Shown here piece after piece: positions 23,260 to 31,736 of a stretch of 64,000 nucleotides of DNA. Each line of letters begins with the position of its first letter. Positions within the stretch are counted from its first letter, which is position 1. The stretch lies in NCBI RefSeq assembly GCF_030929495.1, contig NZ_JAVFWN010000014.1, forward strand, positions 62,001 to 126,000, written 5' to 3'. The notes under the pieces were generated by a model. The model was given only the letters and a program-made list of their open reading frames with translations. It was not told where the DNA came from and did not search any database. Origin of the DNA: Nocardioides sp. LHD-245 (lineage in GTDB: Bacteria; Actinomycetota; Actinomycetes; Propionibacteriales; Nocardioidaceae). Made by a program: the position numbers and the translations under genes.

Positions 23260-24063
23260 ATGACCCGTCTCGACCACACCGCCCATCTCGACCACATCCG
23301 CGCCGAGTCGGCCCGGTTCGTCTCGGTACTCGAGGGCTGCCGGCCCGATGCCCGCGTCCCGTCGTGCCCCGACTGGGACGCGGCCGACCTGCTGTGGCAC
23401 CTCACCGAGGTCCAGCACTCCTGGGAGCACGTCGTCCGGCACCGACCCGCGGCACCCGAGGGCTATGTCGAGCCCACCCGCCCGTCGACGTACGACGAGC
23501 TGCTGGCCGTCTTCCGCGCCACCCACGCCGCCTTCGTCGACGCGCTCGGCTCCGCCGACCCCGCCGACGCCGCGTGGTTCTGGTCGGGCCTGCCCGACCA
23601 CCAGAACGTCGGCCACCTGGCCCGGCGCCAGGCCCACGAGGCCCTCATCCACCGCCTCGACGCGGAGCTGACGGCCGACCGGGTCACGGCCCTGCCACCC
23701 GCGCTGGCCACCGACGGGATCGACGAGATCCTCGACGTGATGTACGGCGGTCTGCCGCCGTGGGGCCGGTTCGAGCCCCGCGAGCAGTACGCCGAGTTCC
23801 GTGCCAGCGACACCGGCACGTCGGTGTGGGTCCAGGTCGGCACCTTCTCGGGCACCACGCCAGAGGGCACCGAGCGCAGCGGCGAGCCCGACCAGCACGT
23901 CGTCGCCGACCCGGGGGTGCCCGCCGATCTCGTCGTCGCCGGCACGGCGGGCGACCTCGACGCCTGGCTGTGGCATCGCGGCGACGAGGAGCGGTTGACG
24001 ATCACCGGCGACGCGGGCGTCCGCGCCCATGTGGGCGCGGTGCTGGGTCAGGCGATCGACTGA
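23260..24063 (+). CDS. Maleylpyruvate isomerase family / DinB-like mycothiol-dependent enzyme
   Basis: A 267-residue protein of the actinobacterial family related to mycothiol-dependent maleylpyruvate isomerase (DinB four-helix fold). The N-terminal half has the family's VPSCPDWDAADLLWHLTEVQ segment with the metal-binding His, and a second His in ARRQAHEALIHRLDAE. The C-terminal domain (about 165-265) is the usual SCP-like extension. The exact reaction is unknown. A short gene on the opposite strand overlaps its 3' end by 16 bp. Confidence 0.85.
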   Translation: MTRLDHTAHLDHIRAESARFVSVLEGCRPDARVPSCPDWDAADLLWHLTEVQHSWEHVVRHRPAAPEGYVEPTRPSTYDELLAVFRATHAAFVDALGSADPADAAWFWSGLPDHQNVGHLARRQAHEALIHRLDAELTADRVTALPPALATDGIDEILDVMYGGLPPWGRFEPREQYAEFRASDTGTSVWVQVGTFSGTTPEGTERSGEPDQHVVADPGVPADLVVAGTAGDLDAWLWHRGDEERLTITGDAGVRAHVGAVLGQAID

Positions 24064-24194
24064 GGGCCGGTCCCGCGCACCTGCGCGCGCCGGCTCGACC
24101 GACCGGCGACCAGGACGACGCCGAACAGCGCCGCGATGCCCAGGACGAACAGCAACACGACCGCCAGCACGATCACGAGGGCGAGAAGACTCAT
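24048..24194 (-). CDS. Small single-pass membrane protein
   Basis: A 48-residue product: MSLLALVIVLAVVLLFVLG begins one long hydrophobic helix (residues about 2-28), followed by a short basic, Arg-rich tail. A GAGGGTGGGAT stretch precedes the ATG. It overlaps the end of the DinB-like gene on the other strand. No family recognised; the case rests on the clean membrane helix and the ribosome binding site. Confidence 0.45.
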   Translation of the reverse strand: MSLLALVIVLAVVLLFVLGIAALFGVVLVAGRSSRRAQVRGTGPQSIA

Positions 24195-24210
24195 GGATCC
24201 CACCCTCGCA

Positions 24211-24250
24211 TGACGCAGGTCACATCCCAAGGGTGATGCGAGTCACATCC
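24211..24250. promoter_or_regulatory. 17-bp tandem direct repeat, operator-like
   Basis: TGACGCAGGTCACATCC (24211-24227) and TGATGCGAGTCACATCC (24234-24250) agree at 14 of 17 positions and are 23 bp apart, about two helical turns. They lie between the small membrane gene and the divergent SDR gene. Confidence 0.4.
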
Positions 24251-24316
24251 GTCCCGGACGGCTTTCCGACCGGGGGAGGACGACGCCGCACACCGACGGG
24301 CGAGAGGATCGGCCCC

Positions 24317-25156
24317 ATGGGCGATCTCGACGGCATGACCTTCCTGGTGACCGGGGCCAACACGGGCATCGGCAAGGAGACCGTGCGCGGCCTCGCCGGC
24401 CGTGGCGCCCGAGTCGTGCTCGCCGGGCGCTCCGAGGAGCGGACCCGCGCGGCGATCCGCGAGATCGCGGCCGAGACGGGCAACGCCGACCTCGACTTCC
24501 TGCCGCTCGACCTCGGTGACCTGGGCTCCGTACGGGCCGCCGCGGCCACCTTCCTCGACTCCGGCGAGCGACTCGACGTGCTGGTCAACAACGCCGGCCT
24601 GGCCGGCAGGCGGGGGATGAGTGCCAGCGGTTTCGAGCTGGCCTTCGGCACCAACCACGTGGGGCCGTTCCTGCTCACCGAGCTGCTCCGCGACCACCTC
24701 GCCGCGACCGGCCCCGGGCGAATCGTCATCGTCGCGAGCACCGGCCACTACCGGGCGCCGGGCATCGACTGGGACGCGGTCCGGCGGCCCTCGGTCACCC
24801 GCACCGCCTTCGACGAGTACTGCGTCTCGAAGCTCGCCAACGTGCTCCACGCGCGTGAGCTCGGCCGGCGACTGGAGGGCACGGGCGTGACGACGTACTC
24901 GCTGCACCCGGGGGCGATCGCGTCGGACGTGTGGCGCGAGGTGCCGTTCGGGATGCGCCACCTCATGAAGCTGTTCATGAAGTCACCGGCGGAGGGAGCC
25001 CGGACGTCGCTGTACTGCGCGACCTCGCCCGAGATCGCGCACCAGAGCGGGCGCTACTACGACGACCGGCGGGAGAAGCAGCCGTCGCGCGTGGTCACCG
25101 ACGAGCTGGCCGCCGAGCTGTGGGAGCGCAGCGTGGGCTGGGTCAGCGCGGGCTGA
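24317..25156 (+). CDS. Short-chain dehydrogenase (retinol dehydrogenase-like SDR)
   Basis: A 279-residue SDR. Cofactor-binding TGANTGIGKETV, the NNAGLAG motif, and the catalytic Ser (IVASTGHY) with YCVSK (Tyr-x-x-x-Lys) are present. It belongs to the retinol-dehydrogenase-like group (with LHPGAIASDV), as does the SDR at 44206. The substrate is unknown. The start is the ATG at 24317; GAGAGGAT upstream could serve as ribosome binding site or as a leaderless -10. It overlaps the convergent FAD oxidase by 14 bp. Confidence 0.9.
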   Translation: MGDLDGMTFLVTGANTGIGKETVRGLAGRGARVVLAGRSEERTRAAIREIAAETGNADLDFLPLDLGDLGSVRAAAATFLDSGERLDVLVNNAGLAGRRGMSASGFELAFGTNHVGPFLLTELLRDHLAATGPGRIVIVASTGHYRAPGIDWDAVRRPSVTRTAFDEYCVSKLANVLHARELGRRLEGTGVTTYSLHPGAIASDVWREVPFGMRHLMKLFMKSPAEGARTSLYCATSPEIAHQSGRYYDDRREKQPSRVVTDELAAELWERSVGWVSAG

Positions 25157-26762
25157 CGAGCACGCCCGGATTGAGGATGCCGGCCGGGTCCAGGGCCGCC
25201 TTCGCCGCCCGCAGGGCAGCGGCGAAGGGCTCGGGGCGCTGCGCGTCGTACCCGGGGCGGTGGTCGCGCCCGACCGCGTGGTGATGGGTGATCGTGCCGT
25301 CGTGGTCGACGATCGCGGCCGAGACGGCGGCCTTGATCTCGTCCCACTGCGCCCGGGTGCTGCCCCAGCGGCCGCCGGCGTAGACGCCGTAGTAGGGAGC
25401 GGGGCCGTCGGGGTAGACGTGGGTGAACCGGCAGGTCACCACCCCCTGGCCGCCACAGACCTTCGCGATCGCCTCCTGCGCCGCGGCGGTGACGGCCGCG
25501 TGGAAGGTGGGGAAGGCGTCCCAGGTGCACGCGGTCTCGAAGGTCTCGACGATCATCGAGCGACGGGCCAGCTCGTCGCGCTGGTAGGGCATCCGGATGA
25601 AGGCCGAGCGCCAGGCCCGTGAGGCGTCGTCGTCGCCGTGGCCCGGATCGCCGGCGGAGCGGTCGCGAGTCGCGAGCACCTCGCCGCCGTGGTCCGTCAC
25701 CAGCTCGAGTGCCCGGTCCAGCCACGCGTCGACCGGGTGATCGGCGGACTCGAAGGCGATGATGAGCAGCCCGCCGCCGACCGCCGTGCCGGCGTTGATC
25801 ATCGCCTCCGCGGGATCGAGCAGGCGGCAGTTGGCCGGGTAGAGGCCGGCCTGGGCGATCGCCCGGCTCGCGGCCACGGCGGCATCGTACGACGCGAAGG
25901 TGGTGGTCGCGGTCCGCTGCCAGGCCGGGCGCTGCTGGAGTCGCATCCACGCCTCGGTGATCACGCCGAGCGCACCCTCCGAACCGAGGAACATCCGGTC
26001 GGGCGAGGGCCCGGCTCCGGATCCGGGCAGCCGGCGCGACTCGCCCACGCCCGCGGGGGAGACCACCCGCATCGACTCGGTGAGGTCGTCGATGTGCGTG
26101 GCGAGTGTCGCGAAGTGGCCACCGGCGCGGGTCGCGAGCCAGCCGCCGAGCGTGGAGAACTCGAAGGACTGCGGGAAGTGGCGCAGGGTCAGGCCGTGCG
26201 GACGTAGCTGATCCTCCAGCGCCGGACCGTAGGCGCCCGCCTGGACCCGGGCGGCGCGGCTCACCGGGTCCACCTCGAGCACGCGGTCGAGCCGTGCCAT
26301 ATCGAGGGTGACCGCAGGCCCCTCGAAGCGCGGCTCGACGCCGCCGACGACCGAGCTGCCGCCGCCGTACGGCACCACGGGCGTACCGCTCGACGTACAC
26401 CAGTCGAGCACGTCGACGACGTCCTGCTCGGTGCGCGGCCGGACGACGAGGTCCGGCACGTGCGCGGTGTCGCCCTGCAGGTTCCGCACGACGTCGCGGA
26501 ACGCCTTGCCGCGGGCGTGGGCCAGCCGGTCGACCGGGTCGGTCGAGCAGAGCCCGGCCAGGGAGGCGGGCGGCGCGACCCGGGGCTCCGGTACGCCGAG
26601 CGCGCGCGGGTCGGGGGGAGCGTGGTCGGTCAGGTCGTGGTCCGGCAGCAGCCCGGCCACCCGGGTCACCAGGTCGGCGGTCTCGGCCGCGGTGAGCCGG
26701 CCCGCCTCCGTTCCCCAGCCCCACCAGGACCGGGTGCGTGCCGTCCTCGGGGCGTCGCTCAC
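25143..26762 (-). CDS. FAD-binding oxidase, alkyldihydroxyacetonephosphate synthase-like
   Basis: A 539-residue vanillyl-alcohol-oxidase-type flavoprotein. The FAD domain has VPYGGGSSVVGGVEP (about residues 128-142) and PHGLTLRHFPQSFEFSTLGGW; the C-terminal half is the FAD-linked oxidase domain with a THHHAVGRDHRPGY segment, matching the His-rich active site of alkyl-DHAP synthases. In bacteria such proteins may act in ether lipid synthesis or as 2-hydroxyacid oxidases. Its GTG overlaps the upstream gene's stop by three bases (GTGA). Confidence 0.85.
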   Translation of the reverse strand: MSDAPRTARTRSWWGWGTEAGRLTAAETADLVTRVAGLLPDHDLTDHAPPDPRALGVPEPRVAPPASLAGLCSTDPVDRLAHARGKAFRDVVRNLQGDTAHVPDLVVRPRTEQDVVDVLDWCTSSGTPVVPYGGGSSVVGGVEPRFEGPAVTLDMARLDRVLEVDPVSRAARVQAGAYGPALEDQLRPHGLTLRHFPQSFEFSTLGGWLATRAGGHFATLATHIDDLTESMRVVSPAGVGESRRLPGSGAGPSPDRMFLGSEGALGVITEAWMRLQQRPAWQRTATTTFASYDAAVAASRAIAQAGLYPANCRLLDPAEAMINAGTAVGGGLLIIAFESADHPVDAWLDRALELVTDHGGEVLATRDRSAGDPGHGDDDASRAWRSAFIRMPYQRDELARRSMIVETFETACTWDAFPTFHAAVTAAAQEAIAKVCGGQGVVTCRFTHVYPDGPAPYYGVYAGGRWGSTRAQWDEIKAAVSAAIVDHDGTITHHHAVGRDHRPGYDAQRPEPFAAALRAAKAALDPAGILNPGVLVSPR

Positions 26763-27157
26763 GCCGAGGCCAGGATCACGGCCAGCGGCAGGCCCACGAC
26801 GATCAGCAGGAGCACGACGAGCAGGAGCACGAAGGCGAGCATGCCGGGCGCCCGCTGCTTGGTGAACCCCATCGCACCGCCGACGAAGGTGAGCACGGGG
26901 GCGGCGTAGTAGACGTCGACGGTCTGTCCGGGCGCCAGCTGGACCTGCTGACTCGCGTGCCCGTAGCGCCACATCCACTGGGCGTGGGCGGAGACCGTGT
27001 GGACACCCGGCGGCATCGTGATGACGTTCGGCCCGAACCGGGCCGCGACCGGATAGCCGTTGACCTGCACACTCGGCGTGATCATGGTGAGCATCCGGTT
27101 GCCCTGGACATTGACGCGGAGGTACCCGGGCGGGGGCGGAGGGGGCTGGGCGCTCAT
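26759..27157 (-). CDS. Hypothetical C-terminally anchored membrane protein
   Basis: A 132-residue protein with a Pro-rich N terminus, a central beta-rich region (VQVNGYPVAARFGPNVITMP, VSAHAQWMWRYG) reminiscent of PEGA-type surface domains, and a C-terminal hydrophobic helix (about 108-130). Function unknown. It sits between the hydrolase (ATGA overlap) and the FAD oxidase (GTGA overlap), so the three form one operon. It also has its own TAGGGT box 7 bp upstream. Confidence 0.7.
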   Translation of the reverse strand: MSAQPPPPPPGYLRVNVQGNRMLTMITPSVQVNGYPVAARFGPNVITMPPGVHTVSAHAQWMWRYGHASQQVQLAPGQTVDVYYAAPVLTFVGGAMGFTKQRAPGMLAFVLLLVVLLLIVVGLPLAVILASA

Positions 27158-27975
27158 GCGCGCGACCCTACGAGGTCGAGCAGGGCGGGCCAGGCGGCGG
27201 TCCCGAGCCGGCGGTTCGCGTCCTCCGTGCCCCCGCGGCGCATCCGCTGACCCGCCTCGACGACGGCCTCGCCCGGCAGCACGACGCGGTGGCCGGCCTC
27301 CGGATCGGCGACGAGCGCGGTGGCACACCCGTGCCGGGCCCGCCGGAGCACGATCTCCTCGGCCTGCTCCCGGGACGGCCACACCTGGTCGTCGTCGCCG
27401 GCCACGAGCAACACGTCCGGGATCCGCTCGACCGGGAGGCTGGCGGCGGCGACCTCCTCGGGAGCGGCGGCCCGGGAGCGTACATAGAGGTCGCGGTACG
27501 CGGGTGGGTCGGTGCGCGGCTTCCACGGAACGAACCGCACGAACGGCACCGGCGCCCCGTCGAGCGTCCAATGGGACGTCTGCCTCCCGTCGCCGGCGAC
27601 ACCCGCCCACACGATGTCACTTGGCGCGAACGCGGCGACCCCGTCGACCGGCGCCTCGGTGAGCGAGGCCGTGGCGAGCGCGGCCTCGGCACCGAAGGAG
27701 AGCCCGACGAGGACCACCCGGTCGCAGTCGGTGGCGAGCGCCTCGGCGCGGGCGGCGAAGGTCTCGAGCGGGATCTCCCACGGTCCGTCGTGCTGCTCGG
27801 GGCCACCGAACCACTGGATGGACTCGGCGAGCACACCCTGCTCCGCGAGCAGCCGGGCCCGCTGCTCGTCGACGCGGCCGCTCGAGCCGCCGAGCACCAG
27901 GGCGCCCACGCCGAGAGCGTCGTCGGGCTCCCAGCGGACGCCGAGGGGTGCGGACAGCTCGATCCGGCGGGCCAT
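27154..27975 (-). CDS. Alpha/beta hydrolase, acyl-CoA thioesterase/BAAT C-terminal type
   Basis: A 273-residue hydrolase. The nucleophile elbow is GLSFGAEAAL (Ser about residue 95); a late DDDQVWPS segment and AGHRVVLPGE supply the likely acid and His. It resembles the bile-acid-CoA:amino-acid acyltransferase C-terminal domain family. It probably cleaves an ester or thioester. The ATG is fixed by a TAGGGT box 7 bp upstream. Confidence 0.8.
   Translation of the reverse strand: MARRIELSAPLGVRWEPDDALGVGALVLGGSSGRVDEQRARLLAEQGVLAESIQWFGGPEQHDGPWEIPLETFAARAEALATDCDRVVLVGLSFGAEAALATASLTEAPVDGVAAFAPSDIVWAGVAGDGRQTSHWTLDGAPVPFVRFVPWKPRTDPPAYRDLYVRSRAAAPEEVAAASLPVERIPDVLLVAGDDDQVWPSREQAEEIVLRRARHGCATALVADPEAGHRVVLPGEAVVEAGQRMRRGGTEDANRRLGTAAWPALLDLVGSRA
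27165..27170 (-). promoter_or_regulatory. -10 box TAGGGT (internal promoter)
   Basis: On the minus strand, TAGGGT lies 7 bp before the ATG at 27157, inside the end of the hydrolase gene. Confidence 0.4.
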
Positions 27976-27982
27976 GCCCGCG

Positions 27983-27988
27983 ACCCTA
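27983..27988 (-). promoter_or_regulatory. -10 box TAGGGT
   Basis: On the minus strand, TAGGGT lies 7 bp before the hydrolase ATG at 27975. Confidence 0.5.
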
Positions 27989-28014
27989 CTCACACCCCGG
28001 GCCGCCGGCGGAGA

Positions 28015-28036
28015 ACATGATGCGGAGTACATGATG
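28015..28036. promoter_or_regulatory. Direct repeat ACATGATG before AraC-type regulator
   Basis: ACATGATG occurs at 28015-28022 and 28029-28036, 14 bp apart, ending 5 bp before the regulator's GTG. Direct repeats like these suit an AraC-type protein acting on its own promoter. Confidence 0.35.
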
Positions 28037-28041
28037 GGGGC

Positions 28042-28539
28042 GTGAGCACCCTCGATCCTGAACGCTTGCGCACCCTCACGCTGCTGCGCCGGGTGCGTGA
28101 CCGGATCGACCGCGAGTACGCCCGCCCGCTCGACGTCGAGGCGCTGGCGCGCGACGTGCACATGTCGGCCGGGCATCTGAGCCGCGAGTTCAAGAAGGCC
28201 TACGGCGAGCCGCCGTACTCCTACCTGATGACGCGGCGGATCGAGCGGGCGATGGCCCTGCTGCGTCGCGGCGACCTGAGCGTCACCGACATCTGCTTCG
28301 AGGTCGGCTTCTCGTCGCTCGGCACGTTCAGCACCCGGTTCACCGAGCTGGTCGGCGTGCCACCGAGCGCCTACCGCGACGACGCCCCGGAGCCCGAGGA
28401 GGGCGCGGCCGAGCCGCCGTCGTGCGTGACTAAGAAGGTCACCCGGCCGGTGCGGCGCGGCGGCGCGCAGACCAGCCCGGACGCGCCGGCATCGGTCAGG
28501 AATCGAGAAGCACCGCGGTTCGAGGCGCCGTTAGCGTGA
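28042..28539 (+). CDS. AraC-type HTH regulator without ligand domain
   Basis: A 165-residue protein in which the AraC DNA-binding domain takes up residues about 12-112 (LARDVHMSAGHLSREFKKAYGEPPYSYLM, then IERAMALLRRGDLSVTDICFEVGFSSLGTFSTRFTEL). The rest is a disordered, basic C-terminal tail; there is no sensor domain. Small AraC-only proteins of this kind often sit next to the VOC protein they control, as here. Its stop codon overlaps the -10 box of that VOC gene. Confidence 0.88.
   Translation: MSTLDPERLRTLTLLRRVRDRIDREYARPLDVEALARDVHMSAGHLSREFKKAYGEPPYSYLMTRRIERAMALLRRGDLSVTDICFEVGFSSLGTFSTRFTELVGVPPSAYRDDAPEPEEGAAEPPSCVTKKVTRPVRRGGAQTSPDAPASVRNREAPRFEAPLA
28532..28537 (+). promoter_or_regulatory. 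-10 box TAGCGT
   Basis: TAGCGT lies 7 bp before the ATG at 28545 and overlaps the end of the AraC gene. It makes the in-frame GTG at 28536 an unlikely start. Confidence 0.5.
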
Positions 28540-28544
28540 GCGAC

Positions 28545-28955
28545 ATGGACATCAGCATTCAGCACAGCTTCCTCCCGCAGACCGATCCGGAGGCCTCGCT
28601 CGCCTTCTACCGCGACGTGCTCGGCTTCGAGCTCCTCAATGACGTCGGGTACGGCGACATGCGGTGGCTCACCGTGGCGCCGAAGGGCCGGCAGACCCCG
28701 TCCGTCGTGCTCTGCCCGCCCGCCGCGGACCCGGGCATCACCGAGGACGAGAAGAAGGTCATCGCCGAGATGATGGCGAAGGGCACCTACGCCACCCTCG
28801 TCCTCAGCACCCCCGACCTCGACAGCACCTTCGAGCGGATCCAGGCCACCGGCGCCGAGGTCATCCAGGAGCCGATCGACCAGCCGTACGGCGTGCGCGA
28901 CTGCGCGTTCCGCGACCCGGCCGGCAACCACGTCCGCATCAACCAGGCGGGCTGA
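28545..28955 (+). CDS. VOC (glyoxalase/bleomycin resistance-type) protein
   Basis: A 136-residue vicinal oxygen chelate protein with the paired beta-alpha-beta-beta-beta modules: TDPEASLAFYRDVLGFELL in the first and DLDSTFERIQATGAEVIQEP in the second, ending VRDCAFRDPAGNHVRINQ. These bind a metal and act on varied small molecules; the function here is unknown. It is adjacent to, and probably controlled by, the AraC-type regulator. Confidence 0.9.
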   Translation: MDISIQHSFLPQTDPEASLAFYRDVLGFELLNDVGYGDMRWLTVAPKGRQTPSVVLCPPAADPGITEDEKKVIAEMMAKGTYATLVLSTPDLDSTFERIQATGAEVIQEPIDQPYGVRDCAFRDPAGNHVRINQAG

Positions 28956-28970
28956 GTGCGCCGACGCCCC

Positions 28971-28976
28971 TAGGCT
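28971..28976 (+). promoter_or_regulatory. -10 box TAGGCT
   Basis: TAGGCT lies 6 bp before the GTG at 28983. Confidence 0.5.
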
Positions 28977-28982
28977 GCTGCC

Positions 28983-29447
28983 GTGCCCGTGTACGACCCG
29001 CCCCCCGCCCGCGACCGCGCCACCCGGCAGGCCGACGCCCGGGCGCTGCTGGCCACGCCGGAGATCGATGTCTGGGTCGCGACGGCGTCCGCCGCCGGCG
29101 TACCCCATCTCGTGCCGGTGTCCCTCGCCTGGGTGGGGGAGCGGGTCGTGATCGCGGTGGAGGGCGGCTCGATCACGGCACGCAACCTGATCGCCTCGGG
29201 CGTGGCGCGCCTGGGGGTCGGCCCGACCCGCGATGTCGTCATGGTCGACGTCGTCCTCGACCGGTCGGTGCCCGTCGACGAGGACCCGGCGCTGGGGGCG
29301 GCCTACGCCGGCCAGGCCGACTGGGACCCGCGCGGTCTGGCGGGCTATGTGTTCCTCGTGCTCCGGCCCGAGCGGATCCAGGCCTGGCGGGAGTCCAACG
29401 AGATCGCCGGCCGCACGATCCTGCGCGCGGGCACCTGGCTCAGCTGA
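28983..29447 (+). CDS. Pyridoxamine 5'-phosphate oxidase-fold / F420-type flavin protein
   Basis: A 154-residue split-barrel protein of the PNPOx-like group. The N-terminal core DVWVATASAAGVPHLVPVS and the strand ARNLIASGVARLGVGPTRDV are typical of F420- or FMN-binding members in actinobacteria. Likely a small reductase with an unknown substrate. The start is set by the TAGGCT box. It overlaps the convergent helR gene by 8 bp. Confidence 0.82.
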   Translation: MPVYDPPPARDRATRQADARALLATPEIDVWVATASAAGVPHLVPVSLAWVGERVVIAVEGGSITARNLIASGVARLGVGPTRDVVMVDVVLDRSVPVDEDPALGAAYAGQADWDPRGLAGYVFLVLRPERIQAWRESNEIAGRTILRAGTWLS

Positions 29448-31602
29448 GCACCACCAGGCGCTGGGTGGCCCGGGTCATCGCGACGTAGCGGTCGACGGCG
29501 CCCTCGATCCCGGTGCCGAAGCGGTCCGGCGCCACGAGCACGACCAGGTCGAACTCCAGGCCCTTGGCGTGCGCGGGGCTCAGCGACCGGACCCGTGCGG
29601 TGGCGGCGAAGCCCGGGTCGCCGATGACGGCGGCGACGCCCTCGTCATGCTCAGCCAGCCATTCCGCGACGATCGTGGCGAGGCGCGCGCGGTCGTCGTA
29701 TTGGACGGGCACGCCGGTGCTCCGGATCGACGTGGGCACGTTGGCGTCGGGCAGGACCTCCCGGACCACGGGCGCGGCGGCGGCCATCACCTCGGCGGGG
29801 GTGCGGTAGTTGACAGTGAGCGAGGCCAGCTCGACGTCGCGCAGGCCGACCCGCTCCAGGCGCTCGGCCCAGGTCTCGACGAAGCCGTGGCGGGCCTGGG
29901 CACGGTCGCCCACCACGGTGAAGCTGCGCGACGGGCAGCGGCGCAGCAGCATCTGCCACTCCGCGTCGGTGAGCTCCTGGGCCTCGTCGACCACGACGTG
30001 CGCGAACGGCCCGGCGTAGCGACCGGGATCGGCCGCCGACACCTCGGAGCCGCCGGCGAGCGCGCCGCGCAGGTCGGCGCCGCGGAGCATCGACATGATC
30101 ATCAGGTCGGAGTCGTCGGAGGCGACCAGATGGTCCACGACGCGATCCATCTCCTCCCGCTCCGCCGCCGCCTCGGCCTCCTGCCGTCGCCGGGCCCGCG
30201 CGGCGTCCGGGTCGCCCAGCCGGGCCCGCGCCAGGTCGAGGAGTGGCAGGTCCGCGACGGTCCACGCCTGCGGCCCGGTACGCCGCAGCGCGCGGACCTC
30301 ATCGGGGGAGAGCCAGGGCGCGCAGTGGCGCAGGTAGGCGGGCACCTCCCACAGATCGCCCACCAGGTCGGTGGGCTCGATCATCGGCCAGGCCCGGGTG
30401 AGCGCCTCCGCGAGCTCGCCGTTGCGGCGCAGGGAGCGACGCAGTTGCTCCTCCGACGCGTCGACGGCCTCGTGCTTGTCGACGAGGATGTCGAGCAGCG
30501 CCTCCCAGACCTGGTCGCGCGCCTCGTTGTGCGGCGTGCCCGGGTCGGGAGCGCCGAAGGCCTCGGCCCAGTCACCCGCACCGAGCCACACCTCCGACCA
30601 ATCCGTCTCGACCACCATGCCCTCGGTCGGCGGCTCCTCGTAGAGCCGGACCGCGGGCTCGATCGCGCCGACCATCCTCACGTCGGCCTTGAGCCGGGCC
30701 GCCTCGGGGTCGCTCTCCGCGACGGCGCTCCGGCCCTCCGCGACGAGGTCGTGGACCGTACAGGTGCGCACGCCCTCCTCCCCGAGGCTCGGCAGCACGT
30801 CGCCGACGTACGCGAGATAGGGCTGGTGGGGGCCGACGAAGAGCACGCCCCCGCGCCCGTCGCCGAGCCGCGGGTCGGCGTACAGGAGGTAGGCGGCGCG
30901 GTGCAGCGCGACCACCGTCTTGCCGGTGCCGGGACCGCCGTCGACCACGAGCGTCCCGCGGGACCCGGCCCGGACGATGGCATCCTGATCGGCCTGGATC
31001 GTGGCGAGCACGTCGCGCATCCGCGCCGAGCGGCTGTTGCCGAGGCTCGCGACGAAGGCGGACTGGTCATCGAGGGCGGCGTTGCCCGCGGCGGCGTCCA
31101 GTGCGTCGGCGGTGAACACCTCGTCCCAGTAGTCGCTCACCCTGCCGTCGGTCCACCGGTAGCGACGCCGGCTGGCCAGGCCCATCGGGTTGCCGTGGGT
31201 CGCGCCGAAGAAGGGCTCGGCGGCGGGGGAGCGCCAGTCGACGAGCAGCCGCCGACCGTCGGCGTCGGTCAGGCCGAAGCGACCGACGTGGACGGTCTCG
31301 CCGTCGGCCGCCACCATCCGGCCCAGGCACAGGTCGAGGCGATAGCGGCGCAGCGCCTTGAGTCGGCCGCTGAGCCGGTGCACCTCGAGGTCGCGGTCCA
31401 TCGCCTCCTGCCCGGTCCCGCCCGGCTGCCGGCGTACGTCGGCGAGGCGTTCCTCGAGCTCGGCCACGGTGCGCTCGAGGCTGGCACCGATCGCCGCGAA
31501 GTGGGCCTCGTCATCGGCCACGAGCGCGGGGGTGTCTTTGGCGGGGTGGTCCTGCAGGTCGAACGCGCGGGTCGTCGCGTCGGTCAATTCATCAGCTCCC
31601 AT
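29440..31602 (-). CDS. helR: HelR/HelD-type RNA polymerase-displacing helicase-like protein
   Basis: A 720-residue UvrD/Rep-like protein of the HelD class. It has an N-terminal coiled coil (about residues 28-100) that enters the RNA polymerase secondary channel in known homologues, Walker A GGPGTGKT (about 217-224), VDEAQELTDAEW (motif II), and C-terminal motifs VIGDPGF and VAMTRATQRLVVL. HelR proteins displace rifamycins from RNA polymerase and give resistance in Streptomyces and mycobacteria. A rifamycin-associated element lies 53 bp upstream. The in-frame TTG at 31671 is within that element and is rejected. Confidence 0.87.
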   Translation of the reverse strand: MGADELTDATTRAFDLQDHPAKDTPALVADDEAHFAAIGASLERTVAELEERLADVRRQPGGTGQEAMDRDLEVHRLSGRLKALRRYRLDLCLGRMVAADGETVHVGRFGLTDADGRRLLVDWRSPAAEPFFGATHGNPMGLASRRRYRWTDGRVSDYWDEVFTADALDAAAGNAALDDQSAFVASLGNSRSARMRDVLATIQADQDAIVRAGSRGTLVVDGGPGTGKTVVALHRAAYLLYADPRLGDGRGGVLFVGPHQPYLAYVGDVLPSLGEEGVRTCTVHDLVAEGRSAVAESDPEAARLKADVRMVGAIEPAVRLYEEPPTEGMVVETDWSEVWLGAGDWAEAFGAPDPGTPHNEARDQVWEALLDILVDKHEAVDASEEQLRRSLRRNGELAEALTRAWPMIEPTDLVGDLWEVPAYLRHCAPWLSPDEVRALRRTGPQAWTVADLPLLDLARARLGDPDAARARRRQEAEAAAEREEMDRVVDHLVASDDSDLMIMSMLRGADLRGALAGGSEVSAADPGRYAGPFAHVVVDEAQELTDAEWQMLLRRCPSRSFTVVGDRAQARHGFVETWAERLERVGLRDVELASLTVNYRTPAEVMAAAAPVVREVLPDANVPTSIRSTGVPVQYDDRARLATIVAEWLAEHDEGVAAVIGDPGFAATARVRSLSPAHAKGLEFDLVVLVAPDRFGTGIEGAVDRYVAMTRATQRLVVLS

Positions 31603-31654
31603 GCGGGTTTCGTGACGTGTCGGGCCGGTCGGAGACCGGGATTCTGCCCGCTCC

Positions 31655-31679
31655 AGGGGGCCTTGCGGCAAGGCCCCCT
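31655..31679. promoter_or_regulatory. Rifamycin-associated element (RAE)
   Basis: A perfect inverted repeat, AGGGGGCCTTG-CGG-CAAGGCCCCCT, with 11-bp arms and a 3-base centre. It closely matches the RAE found before rifamycin-resistance genes (GGGGCTTGCGGCAAGGCCC type). It starts about 5 bp after a TATAGC -10-like box (31684-31689, minus strand) that would drive helR. Confidence 0.8.
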
Positions 31680-31736
31680 CTGCGCTATACCTTGGGAGTG
31701 GCGAGGAGTGTCGGTGCCGCCCGATAGAAGTCAGGT

